Both the position numbers and the translations under genes were made by a program. A stretch of DNA of 64,000 bases, taken from positions 992,001 through 1,056,000 of the forward strand of contig NZ_CP084260.1 in the NCBI RefSeq assembly GCF_022879575.1, in the 5' to 3' direction. Under the pieces are notes generated by a model. That model did no database searches, had not been told where the DNA came from, and saw only the letters and a list, made by a program, of their open reading frames with translations. Of this stretch, positions 58,864 through 64,000 are shown in pieces. Each line of letters starts with the position of its first letter. Within the stretch, counting starts at the first letter, position 1. Source of the stretch: Caballeronia sp. SL2Y3. Its GTDB lineage: Bacteria > Pseudomonadota > Gammaproteobacteria > Burkholderiales > Burkholderiaceae.

Positions 58864-60240
58864 ATGCAGGCACAGCAAGCCAATCAGACCCACGAAGCTC
58901 GCGCGGCGAGCGAAGCGAATTTCGACGGGCTCGTCGGGCCGACGCACAATTATGCGGGGCTGTCGTTCGGCAACGTGGCGTCGCGCAATAACGAGAAGTC
59001 GGTCGCCAATCCGAAGGCCGCGGCGAAGCAGGGCTTGCGCAAGATGAAGCGGCTCGCGGACCTGGGCTTTCATCAGGGCGTGCTGCCGCCGCTCGAACGT
59101 CCGTCGATCCGGCTGTTGAGAAGTCTCGGCTTCACCGGAACGGATGCCGCCGTGATCGAGCGCGCCGCCGTTGATGCGCCCGAACTGCTCGCGGCCGCGA
59201 GTTCGGCCTCCGCGATGTGGACCGCCAACGCGGCGACCGTGAGCCCTTCGGCCGATACCGCCGATGGCCGCGTCCACTTCACGCCCGCGAATCTGGCGGC
59301 GAAGCTGCATCGCGCGATCGAGCATGGCGAAACGCGCCGCTCGCTTGCCGCTATCTTCGCCGACGAAGCGCGCTTTCGCATTCATCATGCGTTGCCGGGC
59401 ACGCCCGCGCTCGGCGATGAAGGCGCGGCCAATCACACGCGTTTCGCGCGGGAATACGGCGAGAAGGGCGTCGAGTTCTTCGTATATGGCCGCAGCGAAT
59501 ACGGCGAGGGGCCGCAGCCGCAGCGCTTTCCGGCGCGGCAGACGCTGGAGGCGAGCCGCGCGGTGGCGCGCCTGCACGGACTCTCGGACGCATCGACCGT
59601 GTTCGCGCAGCAATCGCCCGATGTGATCGACGCCGGCGTGTTCCACAACGACGTCATCGCGGTCGGCAATCGCACGACGCTGTTCTGCCACGAGCGCGCG
59701 TTCGTGGATCAGCAGAAGGTCTACGACGAACTCGCCGCGAAGCTCGCGCAACACGGCGCGGCGTTCACGGCGCTCGAAGTGCCGCAGAGCGAAGTGAGCG
59801 TGGCGGATGCGGTGTCGTCATATCTGTTCAATAGCCAGCTGCTGTCGCGCTCGGACGGCACGCAAGTGCTCGTCGTGCCGCAGGAGTGCCGCGAGAACGA
59901 GCGCGTGGCGGCGTATCTGGATTCGCTCGCCAATCGCGCGACGCCTATCGACGAAGTGCTCGTCTTCGATCTGCGCGAAAGCATGAAAAACGGCGGCGGC
60001 CCGGCGTGCCTGCGGCTGCGCGTCGTGCTCAACGTTGCCGAGCGCGCGGCGGTGAACCCGGGCGTGTGGATGAACGACGCGCTCTTTGCGCGCCTCGACG
60101 CGTGGATCGACACGCATTATCGCGATCGCCTCGCGCCCGCCGATCTTGCCGATCCGCAACTGCTGGATCAATCGCGCAGGGCGCTCGACGAACTGACGAC
60201 GCTTCTCGGACTGGGCGCGATCTATGACTTCCAGCACTGA
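58864..60240 (+). CDS. astB: N-succinylarginine dihydrolase
   Basis: AST step 2: hydrolyses N2-succinylarginine to succinylornithine, CO2 and ammonia. The 458 residues have the AstB signatures [20 protein letters not shown] near the start (family start normally near residue 1), [20 protein letters not shown], and the guanidino-binding residues plus catalytic Cys near the C-terminus in [12 protein letters not shown]. About 17 extra residues precede the conserved start. The last 17 bases overlap astE. Confidence 0.94.
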   Translation: MQAQQANQTHEARAASEANFDGLVGPTHNYAGLSFGNVASRNNEKSVANPKAAAKQGLRKMKRLADLGFHQGVLPPLERPSIRLLRSLGFTGTDAAVIERAAVDAPELLAAASSASAMWTANAATVSPSADTADGRVHFTPANLAAKLHRAIEHGETRRSLAAIFADEARFRIHHALPGTPALGDEGAANHTRFAREYGEKGVEFFVYGRSEYGEGPQPQRFPARQTLEASRAVARLHGLSDASTVFAQQSPDVIDAGVFHNDVIAVGNRTTLFCHERAFVDQQKVYDELAAKLAQHGAAFTALEVPQSEVSVADAVSSYLFNSQLLSRSDGTQVLVVPQECRENERVAAYLDSLANRATPIDEVLVFDLRESMKNGGGPACLRLRVVLNVAERAAVNPGVWMNDALFARLDAWIDTHYRDRLAPADLADPQLLDQSRRALDELTTLLGLGAIYDFQH

Positions 60241-61237
60241 GCATCTCGACGACTTTCTCGCGTTCTGTCTCTCGGGCGAAGAGCCTGCGACGCGGTCCGG
60301 CACGGCGGCATCCGGCGTGCGCTGGACGTGGCAGGGCGAAGGCGTCTTGCTGCTGGAACCCGCCGCGCAAGCCGCGACGCATAGCGTGATCGCGTCTGCC
60401 GGCATTCACGGCGACGAAACCGCGCCGATCGAAATGCTGTCGCGCCTTGTTGCCGATATCGCGAGCGGGAAAGCTGCGCTTGGAGGCCGCGTGCTGGTGA
60501 TCCTCGGCAATATCGGCGCGATGCGAGCGGGCGTGCGCTATGCCGACGACGACCTCAATCGCCTGTTCAGCGGCCGTCACGCGAACTTGCCTTCGAGCGC
60601 GGAAGCGCCGCGCGCAGCCGAGCTCGAACGCGCGGCGCGCGGCTTCTTCGAGGGCGTCGCGCATCCGAAGTGGCATATCGACATGCATACGGCCATTCGC
60701 GCGTCGGTCTTCGAGCAGTTCGCGCTCTTGCCGTACACCGGCGCGCCGCTTTCCCGCGCGATGTTCGACTGGCTGCGGGATGCGCGTCTGCAAGCGGTGC
60801 TGCTGCATCGGGAGAAGGGCAACACGTTCACGCATTTCACCGCCGAGCAGTGTGGCGCGCTCGCCTGCACGCTCGAACTGGGCAAGGTGCGGCCCTTCGG
60901 TCAGAACGATCTCGCGCGCTTCGCGGCATCGGATGCGGCTTTGCGGCGGCTCGTCGCGGGCAGCGCGCCGGTCGAAGAGGCGCCGCTGCGCGTATTCACC
61001 GTCGTCGCGCAAATCGACAAGCAGAGCGAAGCATTCGTGCTGAACGTCGCGGCCGATGTGCCGAATTTCACGGCGTTTCCGGCAGGCGCGGAGCTCGCCC
61101 GCGACGGCGATTACACCTATCGCGTGGCGCACGACGAAGAGCGCATCGTGTTTCCGAATCCCAAGGTGAAGCCCGGTCTGCGCGCGGGTCTGATGGTCGT
61201 CGATACCACCGACGCGACGCTCGCATCGCTCGAATAA
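60224..61237 (+). CDS. astE: Succinylglutamate desuccinylase
   Basis: Zinc hydrolase, 337 residues, last AST step: succinylglutamate to succinate and glutamate. Zinc ligands are in [13 protein letters not shown] (His, Glu) and [20 protein letters not shown] (His). It overlaps the end of astB by 17 bp, so translation is coupled. The operon gives glutamate and succinate from arginine. A gap of about 260 bp separates it from the binding protein gene. Confidence 0.94.
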   Translation: MTSSTEHLDDFLAFCLSGEEPATRSGTAASGVRWTWQGEGVLLLEPAAQAATHSVIASAGIHGDETAPIEMLSRLVADIASGKAALGGRVLVILGNIGAMRAGVRYADDDLNRLFSGRHANLPSSAEAPRAAELERAARGFFEGVAHPKWHIDMHTAIRASVFEQFALLPYTGAPLSRAMFDWLRDARLQAVLLHREKGNTFTHFTAEQCGALACTLELGKVRPFGQNDLARFAASDAALRRLVAGSAPVEEAPLRVFTVVAQIDKQSEAFVLNVAADVPNFTAFPAGAELARDGDYTYRVAHDEERIVFPNPKVKPGLRAGLMVVDTTDATLASLE

Positions 61238-61499
61238 TCCTGCCTCCTTGCGCCCGGACTTGCATGGGCGCGACATCCGCTTGCCAGTTTTCGTTTCCGC
61301 TTTTGCTGCACACGCCGCGCGCCGCCGCGCGGGTGCGGCTTCGGACGCGCGATACAATCGCGGCCCTGTCCATGATGCGGCGCATCAAAAGCGCGCGCCT
61401 CGTTTGAGCGTTTTTATTGACGCCGCGATTCTGCAATGGTCGGCGTTGTGCCGCATCGGACGACAGATCACGAAACACACTGGAAGGAGATGGCAGTAG

Positions 61500-62312
61500 A
61501 TGAAATCGCAATGGATCAACCGCAAATTCGCCGCGCTCGCCGTGCTCGGCGCCATGACCGCCGCGGGCGCCGCGTCGCTTAATGCGCACGCCGCCGATAA
61601 CATGAAGGAACTGCGCTTCGGCGTGGAGGCGTCGTACGCGCCGTTCGAATCGAAGACGCCGACGGGCGAGCTGACGGGCTTCGATATCGACATCGGCAAC
61701 GCGGTCTGCGCGAAGCTCAAGATGAAGTGCGTGTGGGTCGAGAACTCGTTCGACGGGCTGATTCCGGCCCTGGAGGCGCGCAAGTTCGACGGCATCAATT
61801 CGGACATGACGATCACCGACAAGCGCAAGCTCGCGATCGACTTCACCGATCCCATCTACACGATTCCGAACCAGCTGATCGCGAAGAAGGGCAGCGCGAT
61901 TCTCCCGACGGTCGACGGCCTGAAGGGCAAGCGCGTCGGCGTGCTGCAGGGCTCGATTCAGGAGACCTACGCGAAGGCGAAGTGGGCGCCCGCGGGCATC
62001 GATGTGGAGTCCTATCAGGCGCAGGACCAGATTTACGCGGATCTCGCGTCGGGGCGTCTGGATGCGGCGTTTCAGGATGCCGAGGCGGCGTCGAAGGGCT
62101 TTCTGAAGCAGCCGCAGGGCGCGGGCTTCGCGTTCGCGGGTCCGGCGGTGAGCGACGACAAGCTGCTCGGCTCGGGCGTGGGCTTCGGCGTGCGCAAGAG
62201 CGACCGCGCCCTGAAGGACGCGCTCAACCGCGCGCTGAAGGAGCTGAAGGACGACGGCTCCATCGACCGGCTTGCCGCGAAGTACTTCGATGTGAAGGTG
62301 GTGTTGAAGTAA
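61500..62312 (+). CDS. aotJ: Arginine/ornithine ABC transporter substrate-binding protein
   Basis: Periplasmic polar amino acid binding protein, 270 residues. A signal peptide ends LNAHA-AD. The mature part shows LRFGVEASYAPFESKTPTGE and GFDIDIGNAVCAKLKMKCVW, then the DGLIPALEARKFDGINSDMT stretch, all typical of the HisJ/LAO family. AAGGAGATGGCAGTAG precedes ATG 61500. It completes the ABC system whose permeases and ATPase lie 9 kb upstream, beyond the ast genes. Confidence 0.9.
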   Translation: MKSQWINRKFAALAVLGAMTAAGAASLNAHAADNMKELRFGVEASYAPFESKTPTGELTGFDIDIGNAVCAKLKMKCVWVENSFDGLIPALEARKFDGINSDMTITDKRKLAIDFTDPIYTIPNQLIAKKGSAILPTVDGLKGKRVGVLQGSIQETYAKAKWAPAGIDVESYQAQDQIYADLASGRLDAAFQDAEAASKGFLKQPQGAGFAFAGPAVSDDKLLGSGVGFGVRKSDRALKDALNRALKELKDDGSIDRLAAKYFDVKVVLK

Positions 62313-62330
62313 GGGCGTGAGGGTGGTGCG

Positions 62331-62367
62331 AAGCCCGCTTCCGGTCGTGGCCGGGGCGGGCTTTTTT
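62331..62367 (+). terminator. Terminator of the binding protein gene
   Basis: AAGCCCGC with inner CCGG...CCGG pairs with GCGGGCTT, followed by TTTTT. It ends the arginine region. Confidence 0.85.
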
Positions 62368-62376
62368 GCGTCGATA

Positions 62377-62769
62377 TCACGAGCACATGCAGACGACCGA
62401 CAGATAGTCCGCCAGTTCTTCGCGGTCGATCTTTCCTTCGGCGACTTCGACCATCACTTCGACGAGATCGTCTTCGATATCCACGGTTGATGCGAGGTCG
62501 TATCCCTGCACGCTCAAATACGTCAGTGCGCAAACCAGTGCTGTACGTTTGTTTCCATCGTTGAAGACGTGGCCTCTTGCAATAGCCACGGCATACATGG
62601 CCGCGATCCCGAAGGTATCGTCCAGTCCGGCGTAGTGCGCGTGATTTTCAACGCGAGCCAGAACCGCCTCCACGCCGCCCGGGCCTGCCTGCGCGAAGCC
62701 GGAAAGGCCGCCTTCATGCTCCAGGATGTCATCATGCACCGCGATGACGTACTGCGCATCGAGCAGCAT
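62377..62769 (-). CDS. doc: Doc-type toxin (death-on-curing, Fic fold)
   Basis: Toxin of a type II toxin-antitoxin module, 130 residues. The Fic/Doc motif is HVFNDGNKRTALVCAL (H-x-F-x-D-G-N-K-R), the active site that in Doc phosphorylates and inactivates EF-Tu. N-terminal MLLDAQYVIAVHDDILEHEGG fits the family. Its start overlaps the antitoxin stop by one base, so the antitoxin is made first. Confidence 0.92.
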   Translation of the reverse strand: MLLDAQYVIAVHDDILEHEGGLSGFAQAGPGGVEAVLARVENHAHYAGLDDTFGIAAMYAVAIARGHVFNDGNKRTALVCALTYLSVQGYDLASTVDIEDDLVEVMVEVAEGKIDREELADYLSVVCMCS

Positions 62770-62972
62770 TAGCGTTTGGCGAGCGCCTTGATCGCGACGT
62801 TGTGCGTTCGAATCACCTTCCGCACGGCTTGCATGACACGTTCGCGCGCTTCAGGCGTCGACATGTCGATACTTCTGTCCGCGCGCGGTGCAATCTTGAC
62901 GCGCGGCGGGATCTCGTCGGCCAGCAATCGACCTATTCGTTTCGGTGCCATTTCTATGTGACTCGCGTTCAT
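62769..62972 (-). CDS. Cognate antitoxin of the Doc toxin
   Basis: Small basic protein, 67 residues: MNASHIEMAPKRIGRLLADE, then PEARERVMQAVRKVIRTHNV at the C-terminus. It does not look like a classical Phd antitoxin and has no clear DNA-binding motif. It is called an antitoxin from its size, position directly upstream and the one-base overlap (ATGA type) with the toxin. ATG 62972 is 19 bp behind the HlyD stop. Confidence 0.7.
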   Translation of the reverse strand: MNASHIEMAPKRIGRLLADEIPPRVKIAPRADRSIDMSTPEARERVMQAVRKVIRTHNVAIKALAKR

Positions 62973-62990
62973 CCGGATACGCCGAAGCTA

Positions 62991-63854
62991 TCACATCGAC
63001 GGCGCAATCACCACCGTGCACGTCGTCCCCGCCGCGAGCATGACGCCTTGCGGCACCTCGTCGATTCTCACGCGCACCGGCACGCGCTGCGCGAGCCGCA
63101 CCCAGTTGAACGTCGGGTTCACGTCGGCGAGCAGTTCGCGGCTTTGCGGATTGTCGCGATCATAAATGCCGCGCGAAATGCTCTCCACATGTCCCGTCAG
63201 CTCGCCGCCGCTCATCAGGCGAATCTGCGCGCGGTCGCCCACGCGCACGTGCGGCAGCTTCGTTTCCTCGAAGTAGCCGTAGACCCAGAACGAATGACTA
63301 TCGACGATGGCGAGCTTCGCCGCGCCCGCCGTCGCGTAGTCGCCGCGATACACGTTCAGGTTCGTCACGTAGCCGTCCACCGGCGAATAGACCTTCGTCC
63401 GCTCCAGATTGAGCTTCGCCGCATCCAGCGCCGCCTGTGCCTGCTGAAGCTGCGCCGCCGCCGTCGATGCCGTCTGCATCGCGTTTTCCTGCGCTTCCTT
63501 GGAGACGACGAGGCTGTCCATGTCCGCGCGCCGCGCCGCGTCGGAGCGCCGCATGCGCAGTTCGGCGGCGCGCGCCGCGACGTTCGCCTCGGCCTGCTCG
63601 ACCGCGATCCGGTAATGCGACGGATCGATCTCCATCAGCAGATCGCCTTTCTTCACGAACTGGTTGTCGCGCACGGGCATCTGCACGACCGCGCCCGACA
63701 CGTCCGGCGCGACGTTGACGACATCGGCGCGCACGCGGCCATCGCGCGTCCACGGCGCATCCATGTAATGCACCCACAGCATGCGGCCGATGACGAGCGC
63801 GGCCGCGAAGATGACGATCGTCATGACGAAGCCGATGATTTTCCTGAGAACCAT
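62991..63854 (-). CDS. HlyD-family membrane fusion protein (EmrA/AaeA-like efflux adaptor)
   Basis: Periplasmic adaptor of a tripartite or two-part efflux pump, 287 residues. An N-terminal membrane anchor (GFVMTIVIFAAALVIGRMLW) is followed by the biotinyl-lipoyl-like motif VSGAVVQMPVRDNQFVKKGD, an alpha-hairpin (SHYRIAVEQAEANVAARAAE onwards) and the C-terminal strand (YSPVDGYVTNLNVYRGDYAT). AaeA/EmrA-type adaptors pair with a DUF1656 protein, and one begins upstream on the same strand. The pump itself should lie to the right of the window. Confidence 0.9.
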   Translation of the reverse strand: MVLRKIIGFVMTIVIFAAALVIGRMLWVHYMDAPWTRDGRVRADVVNVAPDVSGAVVQMPVRDNQFVKKGDLLMEIDPSHYRIAVEQAEANVAARAAELRMRRSDAARRADMDSLVVSKEAQENAMQTASTAAAQLQQAQAALDAAKLNLERTKVYSPVDGYVTNLNVYRGDYATAGAAKLAIVDSHSFWVYGYFEETKLPHVRVGDRAQIRLMSGGELTGHVESISRGIYDRDNPQSRELLADVNPTFNWVRLAQRVPVRVRIDEVPQGVMLAAGTTCTVVIAPSM

Positions 63855-63866
63855 GATGCAACTCTT

Positions 63867-63902
63867 GTGAACGTGTAAGAACGTGTGTGAACGTGTGTGA
63901 GC
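63867..63902. repeat. Short tandem repeat upstream of the adaptor gene
   Basis: GAACGTGTAA / GAACGTGTGT / GAACGTGTGT, three direct copies of a 10-12-base unit between DUF1656 and the HlyD gene. Possibly a replication slippage product. Confidence 0.6.
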
Positions 63903-63914
63903 GAATGACTGCTT

Positions 63915-64000
63915 TCAGCGATACACCGCGAGCCCGAGCGCGCCGCAGATGCAGACGAGCAGGCTCGCGCGAAACAGCGCCGGATGCCAGACCACGCGAT
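63915..64000 (-). CDS. DUF1656 family protein, partial
   Basis: The visible 27 C-terminal residues (RVVWHPALFRASLLVCICGA then LGLAVYR) match the end of DUF1656 small membrane proteins that accompany AaeA/AaeB-type efflux systems. The start lies beyond the window. It is upstream of, and probably co-transcribed with, the HlyD-family gene. Confidence 0.8.
   Translation of the reverse strand, partial: RVVWHPALFRASLLVCICGALGLAVYR

Overview
The window is high-GC DNA with the gene order and protein types of a Burkholderiaceae chromosome (Burkholderia, Paraburkholderia or Caballeronia). The evidence is lpdA followed by a phasin, an FtrABCD-type iron uptake operon, HemP, DUF2968, DUF3597 and a complete arginine succinyltransferase (AST) pathway with a two-subunit arginine succinyltransferase. 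No plasmid, rRNA or CRISPR signal was seen. Genus and species cannot be fixed from this sequence alone.

Region 1 (1-11.9 kb) is core metabolism and repair: the 3' part of lpdA, a phasin with a possible PhaR operator, a PbpG-type endopeptidase, an IclR regulator divergent from a two-gene lactate utilisation operon (lutA-lutB, no lutC beside it), a Gly-rich lipoprotein, an aromatic/aspartate aminotransferase and uvrB.

Region 2 (12-24 kb) is an iron block with three Fur-box-like sites: the ftrABCD-like operon plus a GlcG/HbpS-like protein, hemP with a structured candidate sRNA downstream, then bfd - small ORF - tonB (frameshifted) - exbB - exbD, and bacterioferritin. Interspersed are OsmC, pirin/LysR and glutamate racemase genes.

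Region 3 (24-32.2 kb) holds class I fumarase, a UPF0114 membrane protein, an EamA exporter, acetyl-CoA synthetase and a DUF4212/sodium-solute symporter pair: a C2/C4 metabolism group.

Region 4 (32.2-35.1 kb) is the accessory part. tRNA-Ser(GGA) is followed by a decayed tyrosine integrase on the opposite strand, then an intact pair that looks like a polymorphic toxin (C-terminal His/Asp-rich domain) and its immunity protein. This is the remnant of a genomic island at a tRNA gene and the most interesting part of the window.

Region 5 (35.1-48 kb) carries many small genes of unknown function (DUF3597, DUF2968, KTSC-like, PRC-barrel), an RNase H-like protein, an SDR, a porin, LysE and POT transporters, initiator tRNA-Met, rpsU, a ferredoxin/YigZ pair and a GNAT acetyltransferase.

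Region 6 (48.3-64 kb) has a CSS-EAL phosphodiesterase, then an arginine island: two ABC permeases, an ATPase, an AraC-type ArgR, astC-aruF-aruG-astD-astB-astE, and the solute-binding protein last. Together these import arginine and degrade it to glutamate and succinate. The window ends with a Doc-type toxin-antitoxin pair, an HlyD-type efflux adaptor and a truncated DUF1656 gene.
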